64,000 nucleotides of DNA from Comamonas resistens (GTDB taxonomy: Bacteria > Pseudomonadota > Gammaproteobacteria > Burkholderiales > Burkholderiaceae_C). The notes beneath the pieces are model-generated. The model saw nothing but the letters and a program-made list of their open reading frames with translations. It did no database searches and was not told where the DNA came from. Below are positions 37,030 to 46,774 of this stretch, one piece after another. Within the stretch, counting starts at the first letter, position 1. Each line of letters opens with the position of its first letter. A program made the translations under genes and the position numbers. The stretch covers positions 2,542,001 to 2,606,000 of the forward strand of contig NZ_CP125947.1 in assembly GCF_030064165.1 (NCBI RefSeq), in the 5' to 3' direction.

Positions 37030-38241
37030 ATGGCTATGAACCCCCTGCTTTCGCGCCTTCAGCCTTATCCGTTTGAACGTCTTCGCCAGCTGTTCGCCGG
37101 CGTGCAGCCCCCGGCCGGGGTACGTCCTATCAGCCTCGGCATCGGCGAGCCACGCCATGCCACGCCCTCATTCATTGAAAACGCCTTGAGCGCCGAGCTG
37201 CAGGGCCTGTCGGTCTACCCCGCCACCGCCGGTCTGCCTGCGCTGCGCGAAGCCTGTGCTCAATGGGCCAACCAGCGCTATGGCATAGAACTGGATGCAG
37301 CCACCCAGGTACTACCCGTCAACGGCTCGCGTGAAGCCCTGTTTGCCTTCACTCAGGTGGTGGTTGACAACACCAGGGCTGGTGCCCGTGTCATCTGTCC
37401 CAATCCCTTCTACCAGATCTACGAAGGCGCGACCCTGCTGGCCGGTGCCACGCCCTATTACGCGGCCAGCGATGCCTCGCGCAACTTTGCCGTGAACTGG
37501 GATGCCGTACCCGAAGACGTGTGGCAGAACACACAGATGATTTTTGTCTGCTCACCGGGCAACCCCACGGGCGCCGTGATGCCACTGCCCGAATGGGAAA
37601 AGCTGTTTGCCCTATCCGACAAGCATGGCTTTGTGATTGCCAGCGACGAGTGCTACAGCGAGATCTACTTCCAGGAAGAAGCTCCGCTAGGCGGCCTGGA
37701 AGCGGCCAAGAAGCTGGGCCGCCATGACTTCAAGAATCTGGTGATGTTCACCAGCCTGTCCAAGCGCAGCAATGTGCCCGGTCTGCGCAGCGGCTTTGTG
37801 GCAGGCGACGCGGCCTTGCTCAAATCCTTCCTGCTCTACCGCACCTACCACGGCGGCGCCATGAGCCCCGTGGTGCAGACCGCATCGATTGCTGCCTGGG
37901 GCGATGAAGCCCATGTGGTCGAGAACCGCCGCCTGTACCGCGAAAAATTTGCGCAGGTTACGCCTGTGCTCTCCCAGGTCATGGACGTCAAGCTGCCCGA
38001 TGCCAGCTTCTACCTGTGGGCTGGAATTCCCCCACAATTGCAGATGGATGACGCGCAGTTCGCCAAAGAGCTGTATGCTCATACAGGTGTTACCGTGCTG
38101 CCCGGCAGCTATCTGGCGCGTGAGGCTCAAGGCTTTAACCCTGGGGTCAACCGCGTGCGCATGGCGCTGGTGGCCGAAACCGCAGAATGCCTGGAGGCTG
38201 CGCAACGTATCGCCCAGTTCATCGAGTCGCGCACCCGCTGA
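37030..38241 (+). CDS. dapC: N-succinyldiaminopimelate aminotransferase
   Basis: 403 residues; ATG 37036 is an alternative start. PLP-dependent class I/II aminotransferase: SLGIGEPRHATP, PVNGSREALFAF, CSPGNPTGAVMP and DECYSEIYF; the PLP lysine is in SLSKRSNVPGLRSGF. With dapD directly downstream and dapE close by, the role is transamination of N-succinyl-2-amino-6-ketopimelate in lysine and diaminopimelate synthesis. A terminator lies after it, so dapD has its own transcription start. Confidence 0.9.
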   Translation: MAMNPLLSRLQPYPFERLRQLFAGVQPPAGVRPISLGIGEPRHATPSFIENALSAELQGLSVYPATAGLPALREACAQWANQRYGIELDAATQVLPVNGSREALFAFTQVVVDNTRAGARVICPNPFYQIYEGATLLAGATPYYAASDASRNFAVNWDAVPEDVWQNTQMIFVCSPGNPTGAVMPLPEWEKLFALSDKHGFVIASDECYSEIYFQEEAPLGGLEAAKKLGRHDFKNLVMFTSLSKRSNVPGLRSGFVAGDAALLKSFLLYRTYHGGAMSPVVQTASIAAWGDEAHVVENRRLYREKFAQVTPVLSQVMDVKLPDASFYLWAGIPPQLQMDDAQFAKELYAHTGVTVLPGSYLAREAQGFNPGVNRVRMALVAETAECLEAAQRIAQFIESRTR

Positions 38242-38250
38242 TACCGACCC

Positions 38251-38276
38251 AAGGCCTGCCCCCGCAGGCCTTTTTT
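38251..38276 (+). terminator. Terminator after dapC
   Basis: AAGGCCTGC-CCCC-GCAGGCCTT stem followed by T4, 9 bases after the dapC stop. Confidence 0.88.
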
Positions 38277-38347
38277 GACCCAAGCTTGCTGATCCGAGCT
38301 TTCCCTGCCGCTTTACTTCAACCTTTCGATCTTTGACCGAAAACATC

Positions 38348-39181
38348 ATGACGCAACAACTGCAATCCATCATCGACAACGCCTGGGACAACCGTGCCAA
38401 TCTCTCGCCCTCCGCTGCCCCCAAGGAAGTGGTGGATGCCGTGGAGCATGTGATTGCCGAACTCAACGACGGCAAGCTGCGCGTGGCCAGCCGCGCCGGC
38501 GTGGGCCAGTGGACCGTGCACCAGTGGCTCAAGAAAGCCGTGCTGCTGTCCTTCCGTCTCAAGGACAACGCCCTGATCAACGGTGGCGCGCTGAACTTCT
38601 TTGACAAGGTGCCCACCAAGTTCGAAGGCATGAGCGAAGCCGAGATCGCCGCCACCGGCGTGCGCGTGGTGCCTCCTGCCGTGGCCCGCCGCGGCTCCTT
38701 CATTGCCAAGGGCGCCATCCTCATGCCCTCCTACGTGAACATCGGCGCCTATGTGGACGAAGGCACCATGGTCGACACCTGGGCCACCGTGGGCTCCTGC
38801 GCTCAAGTGGGCAAGAACGTCCACCTGTCGGGCGGCGTGGGCCTGGGCGGCGTGCTCGAGCCCCTGCAAGCCAACCCCACCATCATTGAAGACAACTGCT
38901 TCATCGGCGCCCGCTCCGAGGTGGTCGAAGGCGTGATCGTCGAGGAAAACTCCGTGCTGGGCATGGGCGTGTACATCGGCCAGTCCACTCCTCTGTTCAA
39001 CCGCGAAACCGGCGAAATCACATACGGTCGCGTGCCCAGCGGCTCGGTGGTGGTCAGCGGCAACATCCCCAAGCAGACCAAGGATGGCAAGGACTACAGC
39101 ATGTACGCCGCCATCATCGTCAAGCGCGTGGATGCCCAGACCCGCTCCAAGACCAGCATCAACGACCTGCTGCGCGACTGA
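38348..39181 (+). CDS. dapD: Tetrahydrodipicolinate N-succinyltransferase
   Basis: 277 residues from ATG 38348. The N-terminal helices ([21 protein letters not shown]) and a left-handed beta-helix of hexapeptide repeats ([47 protein letters not shown], described as a region at 130-175) are diagnostic of DapD. It succinylates tetrahydrodipicolinate with succinyl-CoA, the step before DapC. A hairpin terminator follows at once. Confidence 0.95.
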   Translation: MTQQLQSIIDNAWDNRANLSPSAAPKEVVDAVEHVIAELNDGKLRVASRAGVGQWTVHQWLKKAVLLSFRLKDNALINGGALNFFDKVPTKFEGMSEAEIAATGVRVVPPAVARRGSFIAKGAILMPSYVNIGAYVDEGTMVDTWATVGSCAQVGKNVHLSGGVGLGGVLEPLQANPTIIEDNCFIGARSEVVEGVIVEENSVLGMGVYIGQSTPLFNRETGEITYGRVPSGSVVVSGNIPKQTKDGKDYSMYAAIIVKRVDAQTRSKTSINDLLRD

Positions 39182-39192
39182 TGCGTACATGG

Positions 39193-39218
39193 GCAGCAGC
39201 GGTTTTCGCTGCTGCTTT
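39193..39218 (+). terminator. Terminator after dapD
   Basis: GCAGCAGCG / CGCTGCTGC, a 9-bp stem with a GTTTT loop followed by TTTCC, 11 bases after the stop. A second weaker hairpin with a T run follows around 39235-39270. Confidence 0.7.
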
Positions 39219-39455
39219 CCCATCAGCAACACTCAAGCCTACCCGCCCTCAAGGCGCGCAGGCTTTTTTCATCGCCGAGCCGCCTCAAGATCAGAACACC
39301 CCTCACGGAGGGCCTGCGACCACGCGCAGCGGGGAGCATGGAGTGCCATTTTTCTTGCGCAAGATCTGACGCAAGCCATGGTTCAGCGCTCTGTCTAGCG
39401 CTGTCTAGCGCTGACAGGCGCTAACATGGGTGCCGAGAGGCTTAATGGGATTCGA

Positions 39456-40622
39456 ATGAGCAATATGGAAAAAATTCTGCGTCTGATGGCCGAGAAAAAG
39501 GCTTCGGACATTTATCTGTCGGCCCGTGCCCCCGTGCTGATCAAGATCAATGGCATCTGCGTCCCCATCAACCAGCAGGAATTGCCGCCCGAAGCACCGC
39601 TGGCCCTGCTGTCTGAAGTCGTCAGCCCCAAGGCCATCGAAGAGCTCAAGCAAACGGGTGAACTCAATATCGCCATCCCGCTGAGCGGACTTGGCCGCTT
39701 TCGTATCAGCGCCATGCGCCAGCGTGGCAGCTATGCGGTGGTGGTGCGTTACATCTCCCAGCAGATTCCCAAGCGCGACACACTGAACCTGCCGCCCGTG
39801 CTCAGCAATCTGGTCATGGAAAAGCGCGGCCTGGTGCTGGTGGTGGGCGCCACGGGATCGGGCAAGAGCACCTCGCTGGCCTCCATGATCGATGAGCGCA
39901 ATGAAAAGCTCAGCGGCCACATTCTGACGGTGGAAGATCCCATCGAATTCCAGTTCCGCAGCAAGCGCTCCATCGTCAACCAGCGCGAGGTGGGCACCGA
40001 TACCGAGTCCCTGCAGGTCGCCCTCAAGAATGCTCTGCGCCAGGCACCGGACGTGATTCTGATCGGCGAAATCCGTGACCGCGAAACCATGTCTGCCGCT
40101 CTGGCCTATGCCCAGTCCGGCCATCTGTGCCTGGCCACGCTGCACGCCAACAACAGCTACCACACGCTCAACCGCATCCTGTCCTTCTTCCCCGAGGAGG
40201 TTCGGCCCAGCATGCTGGGCGAGCTGGCAGCCTCGCTCAAGGCCGTGATCTCCCAGCGTCTGGTGCGCAGCGTCGACGGCACACGCGTGCCGGCCGTGGA
40301 AGTCATGCTCAACACCAAACTCATCAGCGACATGATCTTGCGCGGCGACTTTGGCGGCGTGAAGGAATCCATGGAGAAATCCATGGCCGAAGGCTCTCAA
40401 ACTTTTGAAGAAGCCCTGGCCGCGTTGGTGCGCAATGGCACAATTGAGCGCAGTGAAGCGCTGGCCTATGCCGACTCGCCCACCAATCTGATGTGGCGTA
40501 TGGATAATGACCTCAGCCATGCCAACGCCAAGCGTGCACCCGAAGTGACCGATGTGCTGCTGCCCGGTGAAGACGATATGCCGTCGTTCACCGAAATCAC
40601 CCTTGATGTCAGACCTGCCTGA
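39456..40622 (+). CDS. pilU: Type IV pilus retraction ATPase of the PilT/PilU group
   Basis: 388 residues from ATG 39456. N-terminal domain MEKILRLMAEKKASDIYLS, then Walker A VVGATGSGKSTSLASM, Asp box ILTVEDPIEF, Walker B DVILIGEIRDRETM and His box LCLATLHANNSYHTLNRI. The C-terminal tail (DDMPSFTEITLDVRPA) and the DIYLS wording fit PilU better than PilT. PilU supports forceful pilus retraction with PilT. No pilT or other pilus genes are present next to it. Tandem TCTAGCGCTG units precede it at 39395-39414. Confidence 0.82.
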   Translation: MSNMEKILRLMAEKKASDIYLSARAPVLIKINGICVPINQQELPPEAPLALLSEVVSPKAIEELKQTGELNIAIPLSGLGRFRISAMRQRGSYAVVVRYISQQIPKRDTLNLPPVLSNLVMEKRGLVLVVGATGSGKSTSLASMIDERNEKLSGHILTVEDPIEFQFRSKRSIVNQREVGTDTESLQVALKNALRQAPDVILIGEIRDRETMSAALAYAQSGHLCLATLHANNSYHTLNRILSFFPEEVRPSMLGELAASLKAVISQRLVRSVDGTRVPAVEVMLNTKLISDMILRGDFGGVKESMEKSMAEGSQTFEEALAALVRNGTIERSEALAYADSPTNLMWRMDNDLSHANAKRAPEVTDVLLPGEDDMPSFTEITLDVRPA

Positions 40623-40673
40623 GTCCGCTGCATCTGCGGCTCCGGCAATGCCCTAGTTGAAACCTTCCCCCTC

Positions 40674-41876
40674 ATGTCCCGCACTCTGCAACTGACCGAG
40701 CAGCTCATCAGCCTGCCCTCCGTCACCCCTGAAGACGCTGGCTGCCTTGAGCTGCTGGCCGATGCCCTGACCCCCATGGGCTTTGCCTGCGAACGGCTGG
40801 ACAGCGGTCCGGAAGACTTCCGCGTCCGCAACCTTTGGGCAAAACGCCCTGTAGCCCAGGCTGCATCCGCGCAAGCCGCTATCAAATCCGATAGACCCGT
40901 GCTGGTCTTCGCCGGGCATACCGATGTGGTACCGCCCGGCCCGCTCAAGGAGTGGAGCAGCCCGCCTTTTGTGCCCATGCACCGGGACGGCAAGCTCTAC
41001 GGGCGTGGCGCCAGCGATATGAAAACCTCCATCGCGGCCTTTGTCGTGGCGGTGGAAGAGTTTCTGCAAACCACGCCCGAGCCCGCTTTCGATATTGCCT
41101 TTTTGCTGACCAGCGATGAGGAAGGCCCCTCCATCGACGGCACCAAGATCGTGGTCGAAACCTTCAAAAAGCGCGGCGAGCGCCTGGACTGGTGCATCGT
41201 GGGCGAGCCCACCTCGGTCGAACGCACGGGCGACATGATCAAGAACGGGCGCCGCGGCACCATGAGCGGCAAGCTCACCGTCAACGGCATACAAGGCCAT
41301 ATTGCCTACCCTCAGCTGGCGCGCAACCCCATTCATGAAGCCCTGCCCGCACTGACCGAGCTGGCGGCCACCGTCTGGGATCGCGGCAATGACTTTTTCC
41401 CCCCCACCAGCTGGCAGATCAGCAATATCCACGGCGGCACGGGAGCAAGCAATGTCATCCCCGGCCATGTGGTGGTCGACTTCAACTTCCGTTTCTGCAC
41501 CGAATCCAGCTCGGAGTCGCTGCAAAAGCGCGTGCACGAGGTGCTGGACCGTCACGGCCTCGAATACTCACTGGTCTGGACCATTGGCGGCCAACCCTTT
41601 CTGACCACACCTGGCATTCTGGTCGGCGCGGTGCAGGCCGCCATCAAGGACGAAACCGGACTCGATACCGAACTGTCCACCACGGGCGGCACCAGCGACG
41701 GCCGTTTCATCGCCCAGATCTGCCCCGAGGTGATAGAGCTCGGCCCGCCCAACGCCAGCATCCACAAGATCGACGAACACATCGCCGTGGCCGATATCGA
41801 GCCTTTGAAAAACATTTACCGCAAGACGCTGGAGCAACTCCAGCGCCAGCAAACGACAGTCACGACTGCAGCATGA
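40674..41876 (+). CDS. dapE: Succinyl-diaminopimelate desuccinylase
   Basis: 400 residues. M20 zinc peptidase family: [11 protein letters not shown] (metal His and Asp), [29 protein letters not shown] (catalytic and metal Glu), IVGEPTS and the dimerisation domain with [13 protein letters not shown] and [14 protein letters not shown] near the end is DapE-typical. It hydrolyses N-succinyl-LL-diaminopimelate. There is a stretch of about 12 extra residues ([14 protein letters not shown]) near position 65. Its stop overlaps the start of prmB (ATGA). Confidence 0.93.
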   Translation: MSRTLQLTEQLISLPSVTPEDAGCLELLADALTPMGFACERLDSGPEDFRVRNLWAKRPVAQAASAQAAIKSDRPVLVFAGHTDVVPPGPLKEWSSPPFVPMHRDGKLYGRGASDMKTSIAAFVVAVEEFLQTTPEPAFDIAFLLTSDEEGPSIDGTKIVVETFKKRGERLDWCIVGEPTSVERTGDMIKNGRRGTMSGKLTVNGIQGHIAYPQLARNPIHEALPALTELAATVWDRGNDFFPPTSWQISNIHGGTGASNVIPGHVVVDFNFRFCTESSSESLQKRVHEVLDRHGLEYSLVWTIGGQPFLTTPGILVGAVQAAIKDETGLDTELSTTGGTSDGRFIAQICPEVIELGPPNASIHKIDEHIAVADIEPLKNIYRKTLEQLQRQQTTVTTAA

Positions 41877-42820
41877 ACGCAAGCCATCCCCATGCCGTCA
41901 GCGGCAACACCATCGCCGAACTGATTGCCAGCGGCGCTCAGGCGCTGACCCAGGCCCAGGTCGCTTTTGGCCATGGCACGGCCACCGCCGAAGACGAGGC
42001 CGCCTGGCTGGTTCTGTGGAAGCTGGGTCTGCCCCTGGACAGCGAACTCACGCCTGGCGCACCAGATTCCGTATCAAATCAGCCTGTAACGCAATCCAGC
42101 CAAGCGCAAGTAGCTACTCTTTTTGAAGAACGCATCCGTACGCGCAAGCCCGCCGCCTATCTGACGAATGAAGCCTGGCTGGTTGGCGTGCCCTTCTATA
42201 TCGACGAACGCTCCATCGTGCCGCGCAGCTTTATCGCCGAGCTGCTGGCCGACGGCAGCATCGACGACTGGCTCTCGGACCAGACCACGCAGGTGCTGGA
42301 CCTCTGTACCGGCAATGGCTCTTTGGCCTGCCTGGCTGCCATGGCCTATCCCGAGGTACAGGTCACCGGCGCCGACCTCTCGCCCGACGCCCTGGCCGTG
42401 GCCCGCATCAACGTCGACAAGCACGGCCTGCAGGAGCGGGTGCGCCTGCTGGAAAGCAACGGCATGACCCAAGTGCCCGGCCCCTGGGATCTGGTGCTGT
42501 GCAACCCGCCCTATGTGAACGCCGACAGCATGCGCAAGCTGCCTGCCGAATACCTGGCAGAGCCCGAGCTGGCTCTGGCTGGCGGTGAGGATGGCATGGA
42601 TTTCATCCGCCAATTGCTTGCAGACCTGCCATCACGCCTGAACAAGGACGCGGTGGTGATACTGGAAATCGGCAACGAAAAGCCATTTTTCGAGGCGGCC
42701 TTCCCCGATCTGCCCGTGTTCTGGCTGGATACCAGTTCCGGCGACGAGCAGGTGCTGCTGATTACGGAGGAGACGCTACGCCAATGGTCCGAGGGCCATA
42801 CGGCGGGGCTGAAGCTTTAA
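41873..42820 (+). CDS. prmB: 50S ribosomal protein L3 glutamine methyltransferase
   Basis: 315 residues, overlapping dapE by 4 bases. N-terminal helical domain, then a SAM-dependent methyltransferase fold: [20 protein letters not shown] and the catalytic [14 protein letters not shown] (NPPY for Gln N5 methylation). [26 protein letters not shown] upstream of the SAM site is characteristic of PrmB rather than PrmC. It methylates ribosomal protein L3 during ribosome assembly. Confidence 0.9.
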   Translation: MNASHPHAVSGNTIAELIASGAQALTQAQVAFGHGTATAEDEAAWLVLWKLGLPLDSELTPGAPDSVSNQPVTQSSQAQVATLFEERIRTRKPAAYLTNEAWLVGVPFYIDERSIVPRSFIAELLADGSIDDWLSDQTTQVLDLCTGNGSLACLAAMAYPEVQVTGADLSPDALAVARINVDKHGLQERVRLLESNGMTQVPGPWDLVLCNPPYVNADSMRKLPAEYLAEPELALAGGEDGMDFIRQLLADLPSRLNKDAVVILEIGNEKPFFEAAFPDLPVFWLDTSSGDEQVLLITEETLRQWSEGHTAGLKL

Positions 42821-42841
42821 CCAGGCACAGCAAGCATGTAC

Positions 42842-42875
42842 AAGGCGCAGGGCCTCAAAAGCCTTGTGCCTTTTT
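42842..42875 (+). terminator. Terminator after prmB
   Basis: AAGGCGCAGGGC pairs imperfectly with GCCTTGTGCCTT around CTCAAAA, followed by T5, 21 bases after the stop. Confidence 0.75.
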
Positions 42876-42902
42876 CTTTGGACATCGCAGGCAATCAAAG
42901 CC

Positions 42903-42924
42903 AAGGCCCGGGAAACCGGGCCTT
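42903..42924 (-). terminator. Terminator-like hairpin after the ferritin-like gene
   Basis: AAGGCCCGG-GAAA-CCGGGCCTT, a perfect 9-bp stem 22 bases after the stop of the minus-strand gene, with only an interrupted T run. Confidence 0.6.
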
Positions 42925-42946
42925 GAACGATTGGGGTGCCCTGTAC

Positions 42947-43846
42947 TCAGTAGGACATCATGTGCGTGGCGATTCTTGAGATCGGCGTACGAATCAGCCC
43001 TTCCACCTTGGACGGCAGCAGCATGGGCTTGAGCAGCATGCGCACGGCCAGATCGGCGGGCAGGCGACGGCTCACGAGCTCATAGATATGCCTGGCCATA
43101 TCGTCAAACGTGGTGGCGCTATCGGCGAAATAGCGCCCCTTGTGCGCCCAGACATGGCGCAGAGCAATATCGGAGTCGCTCTCGCGCAATTCCTTGAGGC
43201 GTCCGTACAAGGCCTTGGCAATGCGGGCTCGCCCCACCGGAGATTCGTCCTGCAATTCCTTGAAGTACTTGAGAAAGTGCTTGAAGTGGCTGACCTCGTC
43301 GTTGCGGATATTGCCCAGCAACTGACTCAGCACCGGCTCGCCACTGAGTTCACGCAGCGTGTGATAGTAGGCCGTGGTGCCGGTTTCCACCACGCAGCGA
43401 GCCACCATTTCCAGGCGCTGGTCGGGATAGAGTTCCTCCATGGTGCAGATCTTGGAATACTCGGCAAAAAAGCTGTCATAGGCCTGCTGCCATGGAAAAT
43501 CGGGCCAGACCGTTTCCACATAGGCACGCAAGGCGCGGCCATGCTGCAACTCCTCGGCCTCCCAATGCTCCTTGAGCCAAGTGGCGATTTCCGGGTAAGC
43601 GGCATAGTGCTCGGCCAGATTGGAGGCATAGGTATCCGAGCCGGTCTCGATGAAGGACGCGCTCATCAGCAGAAAGAACAGGTCTTCGTTGTGCTCTATG
43701 GCGCTGCGATCGATGGCAGAGAAGTCTATGTCTTCAATGCGCCAATGGGCAGAGCCGTTTCTGCCTTGGGTGGTTGGATGTGAAGAGAGGGACACGTGTT
43801 GCTGCATCAGTTGTAGGACCGACATATCGGATCTATCGGGCTTCAA
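42947..43846 (-). CDS. Ferritin-like di-iron protein
   Basis: 299 residues; ATG 43825 is an alternative start. The helical core has paired iron-ligand motifs: FIETGSD, WEAEELQHGRAL, VVETGTTAYYHTL and NDEVSHFKHFLKYF, i.e. two E...ExxH pairs as in acyl-ACP desaturases and related oxygenases. The C-terminus is a separate helical region (ADLAVRMLLKPMLLP). The oxidised substrate is unknown. It is divergent from a LysR regulator, a common arrangement of regulator and target. Confidence 0.75.
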   Translation of the reverse strand: MKPDRSDMSVLQLMQQHVSLSSHPTTQGRNGSAHWRIEDIDFSAIDRSAIEHNEDLFFLLMSASFIETGSDTYASNLAEHYAAYPEIATWLKEHWEAEELQHGRALRAYVETVWPDFPWQQAYDSFFAEYSKICTMEELYPDQRLEMVARCVVETGTTAYYHTLRELSGEPVLSQLLGNIRNDEVSHFKHFLKYFKELQDESPVGRARIAKALYGRLKELRESDSDIALRHVWAHKGRYFADSATTFDDMARHIYELVSRRLPADLAVRMLLKPMLLPSKVEGLIRTPISRIATHMMSY

Positions 43847-43976
43847 ACGTCAAGATACGTCATCTTGTATATGGTTAGCCCGGGAAGCATGTCAGAGTAC
43901 ACCGACATTACAGGAAGCTAACAATTCTTCAAATACCCTGTCACAGGATTTCGAGACGACTTTTTGAGTTGAAAGC

Positions 43977-44957
43977 ATGGATTTACGCGCTCTTCGCTAT
44001 TTCATCACAGTGCTGGAGGCAGGCTCGCTCTCGCGCGCCGCACACTCGCTGTATGTGGCCCAGCCTGCGCTGACGGCGCAGATCAAGAAGCTCGAAGCCG
44101 AGCTGGGCGCGCAATTGCTGGAGCGCACCCATGCCGGCGTCACGGCCACGCCCGCAGGCACCCAGCTCTACGAGGATGCACGCCGCCTGCTCTCCGATGC
44201 CGATGCCATGTGCGAGCGCATACAGCGTCTGCCCATGGGGCCCGAAGGTTCGGTCAGCATTGCCATGCCGTTTTTGCTGACCGGCTTGCTCATGGGCCCG
44301 GTGATCGCCAGCCTGCGCCAAAGCCACCCGCGCATACGCGTGTTTGTGCTCGATGACTCCAGCCTGATGGTGCAAAAAGCCATGCTGGAGCGCCGGGCTG
44401 ACCTGGGCATTCTGGTCGATACCGCCAGCCTGCAAGATCTGCAGGTACAGCCTTTGGCCACCGAGCCCATTTATTTCTGCGGCCATGACGCACAGGGCGA
44501 GGTCGCCCCCCTGCTCTACCAAGGCAGTACGGAGGAAAAAACGCCCTGCCTGGACTTTTCCCATGCCACGGCCCAGCCCCTGGTGCTGCAATCACGGCGC
44601 TTTTCCATACGCCAGACTGTGGAGCAGGCCGCCAGCGATCTGCAACTGAGCCTGAACATCGTGCATGAGCATGACTCGGCCCGGGTCATACGCTCGCTCT
44701 ATCAGTGCGGCGCAGGCTTTACCTTTACGCCCTCCTGCTCTCTGGCCGAAAGTCCGCAGCCACAGGCCGCGCATTCGCAGTGGATCGTGGCCCGGGTCTG
44801 CCAGCCCGATCTGCAGCGTCACTACCACCTGGCACGCCAACCTGGGCGCAGCCAGGATGCCGCCGTGAATGTGGTTCAACACGCTTTGCTTGAACATGCC
44901 CAGACTCTGATTGCCCAAGGTCACTGGCAAGCGCAGTGGCTCTACCAAGCACCATGA
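43977..44957 (+). CDS. LysR-family transcriptional regulator
   Basis: 326 residues. The N-terminal winged helix (MDLRALRYFITVLEAGSLSR, then AAHSLYVAQPALTAQIKKLEAELGAQLLER) is classical LysR. Residues 90-300 form the periplasmic-binding-protein-like effector domain. The start resembles Nac/CbbR-like short-linker LysR members. It lies between the ferritin-like gene (divergent) and the acyl-CoA ligase operon (same direction, 199-bp gap), and either could be its target; the ligand is unknown. Confidence 0.88.
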   Translation: MDLRALRYFITVLEAGSLSRAAHSLYVAQPALTAQIKKLEAELGAQLLERTHAGVTATPAGTQLYEDARRLLSDADAMCERIQRLPMGPEGSVSIAMPFLLTGLLMGPVIASLRQSHPRIRVFVLDDSSLMVQKAMLERRADLGILVDTASLQDLQVQPLATEPIYFCGHDAQGEVAPLLYQGSTEEKTPCLDFSHATAQPLVLQSRRFSIRQTVEQAASDLQLSLNIVHEHDSARVIRSLYQCGAGFTFTPSCSLAESPQPQAAHSQWIVARVCQPDLQRHYHLARQPGRSQDAAVNVVQHALLEHAQTLIAQGHWQAQWLYQAP

Positions 44958-45186
44958 ATCTGCAGCGGCATCATCCATCCTGCCCGGGATTAACCCGCAG
45001 CCTCCAACACCAGTGCTAGCCAGGCATCACGCAAGCCATTGATTTTCATAGTCATCAAAAAGATTGATCGCCATAAATCATCAAACGGTATTTCCTTGAA
45101 CCGCACCACTTTGGGACAGTGGACCCAGACACCGCAGACCAATAGGCATTGGTTCCATGCGGATCGGTTTCAACAAGGACTTGCCC

Positions 45187-46773
45187 ATGCCCACTGTTTT
45201 GCCCACGGCCAGCACGCCAGGCGCTCTGATTCCCAATGTCGGCGCTCTCGTTGCCCGCTGCTGCCGTCTGTATGCCCACCATCTGGCGGTGACCAGCGCC
45301 AGCCAGAACCTCACTTACGCGGCGCTGGAGCAGCGCAGCAACCGTCTGGCCAACGCGCTGCTGGCCCAGGGCCTCAAGCGCGGAGACCGCGTGGGCATCT
45401 ATCTGCCCAACTGCACCGAAATCGTCGAGATCGAGCTGGCCTGCTACAAGGCCGGTCTGGTCAAGGCGCCGTTCAACGCCCGCCTCTCGCCGCGTGAAGT
45501 CGTCGAGATTGCCGACAACAGCGATGCCGCCCTCATCGTCACCACGGCGGAGCGTGCCGAGAGCTTTCGCGCCCAGCTGCGCAACCCGCAGGTTCAGCTA
45601 GTGGAGCTGGGTAGTAATGAAAACCATAGCTACGAGCGTTTACTGCAAAAGGCTTCCGACCATTTTTCGGCGGTAGAGGTCCATGAGCATGAGGTGGCCG
45701 TGCTGCATTACACCTCGGGCTCCTCGGGCACGCTCAAGGCCGCCATGCAGACCTTTGGCAACCGCCTGGCCCAGTTGCGCAAGTTCCTGATGCGCGGCGA
45801 AGGCATGCAGGCCGGCCATACGCTGGGCCTGGTAGGGCCGGTCACCCATGCCTCCGGCATGCAGATGATGCCGGCTCTGTGTACGGGTGCCACCATCCAC
45901 CTGTTCAGCAGCTTCGAGCCCGCGCGCTTTCTGCAGGACATGCGCAGCCTGCATGTGACCCACACCTTCATGGTGCCGACCATGATCAATATGCTGCTGG
46001 CGGAGACAGCGGGACGGTATCGTCCCCTGCCCGATCTGCTGCGCCTGGGCTATGGCGCCGCTCCCATGGCTCCGGCCCGCATTCTGCAGGCCATGGATGT
46101 GTTCGGCCCTGTCCTCAGTCAGGGCTATGGCGCGGGCGAGACCACTTCGGGCGTCTGCGCACTCACCGTTCACGACCATCTCTATGCCCGCGCCGCCAGG
46201 CCCGAGCTGCTGGCCTCCTGCGGGCGGCCGTTTCTCGAATCCTGCGTGGAAGTGGTGGACGACGAAGGCCAGAGCGTTCCCCAGGGCGAGGTGGGCGAGA
46301 TCGTGGTCAGCGGTGCCGATGTATTCGCCGGTTACTGGCGTGCCCCCGAGCTGACGGCCGAGGTGCTGAAAAACGGCCGCTATCACACCGGCGACCTGGC
46401 CCATGTGGACGAGCAAGGCTTTGTCTACATCGTGGATCGCAAGAAGGACATGGTGATTTCGGGCGGCTTCAATGTCTATCCCTCGGAGGTCGAGGCCGTG
46501 CTCTACGAACACAGCGCCGTGCAGGATGCCTGTGTGTTCTCCATCCCCGATGAAAAGTGGGGCGAAGCCGTGGCCGCCCACATCGTTCTCAAACAGGGAC
46601 AGTCAGCGGATGACGAAGCCATCAACCGCTTTTGCGCCGAGCGCCTGGGTGGCTTCAAACGCCCCCGCCATATCGAGTTTGTGCAGCAACTGCCCAAGAA
46701 CCCCAACGGCAAGGTGATGCGCAAAACCGTGCAAGCACCGTACTGGGCCAATCACAGCCGAAAGGTCAACTGA
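45187..46773 (+). CDS. AMP-dependent acyl-CoA synthetase
   Basis: 528 residues from ATG 45187, which has AAGGA 7 bases upstream. Motifs: HYTSGSSGTLKAAMQTFGN (phosphate loop, variant of SGTTG), LSQGYGAGETTSG, GRYHTGDLAHVDEQGF, DRKKDMVISGGFNVYPSEVE and the C-terminal lysine PKNPNGKVMRKT. It activates a carboxylic acid; the neighbouring dehydrogenase and binding protein suggest a catabolic pathway for an imported acid. It starts a three-gene operon (spacing 1 and 40 bases). Confidence 0.88.
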   Translation: MPTVLPTASTPGALIPNVGALVARCCRLYAHHLAVTSASQNLTYAALEQRSNRLANALLAQGLKRGDRVGIYLPNCTEIVEIELACYKAGLVKAPFNARLSPREVVEIADNSDAALIVTTAERAESFRAQLRNPQVQLVELGSNENHSYERLLQKASDHFSAVEVHEHEVAVLHYTSGSSGTLKAAMQTFGNRLAQLRKFLMRGEGMQAGHTLGLVGPVTHASGMQMMPALCTGATIHLFSSFEPARFLQDMRSLHVTHTFMVPTMINMLLAETAGRYRPLPDLLRLGYGAAPMAPARILQAMDVFGPVLSQGYGAGETTSGVCALTVHDHLYARAARPELLASCGRPFLESCVEVVDDEGQSVPQGEVGEIVVSGADVFAGYWRAPELTAEVLKNGRYHTGDLAHVDEQGFVYIVDRKKDMVISGGFNVYPSEVEAVLYEHSAVQDACVFSIPDEKWGEAVAAHIVLKQGQSADDEAINRFCAERLGGFKRPRHIEFVQQLPKNPNGKVMRKTVQAPYWANHSRKVN

Positions 46774-46774
46774 A

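Noticed and set aside
39181..39369. 62-codon frame starting at the dapD stop (TGATG)
   Set aside because: It contains the dapD terminator hairpin and has no family resemblance.
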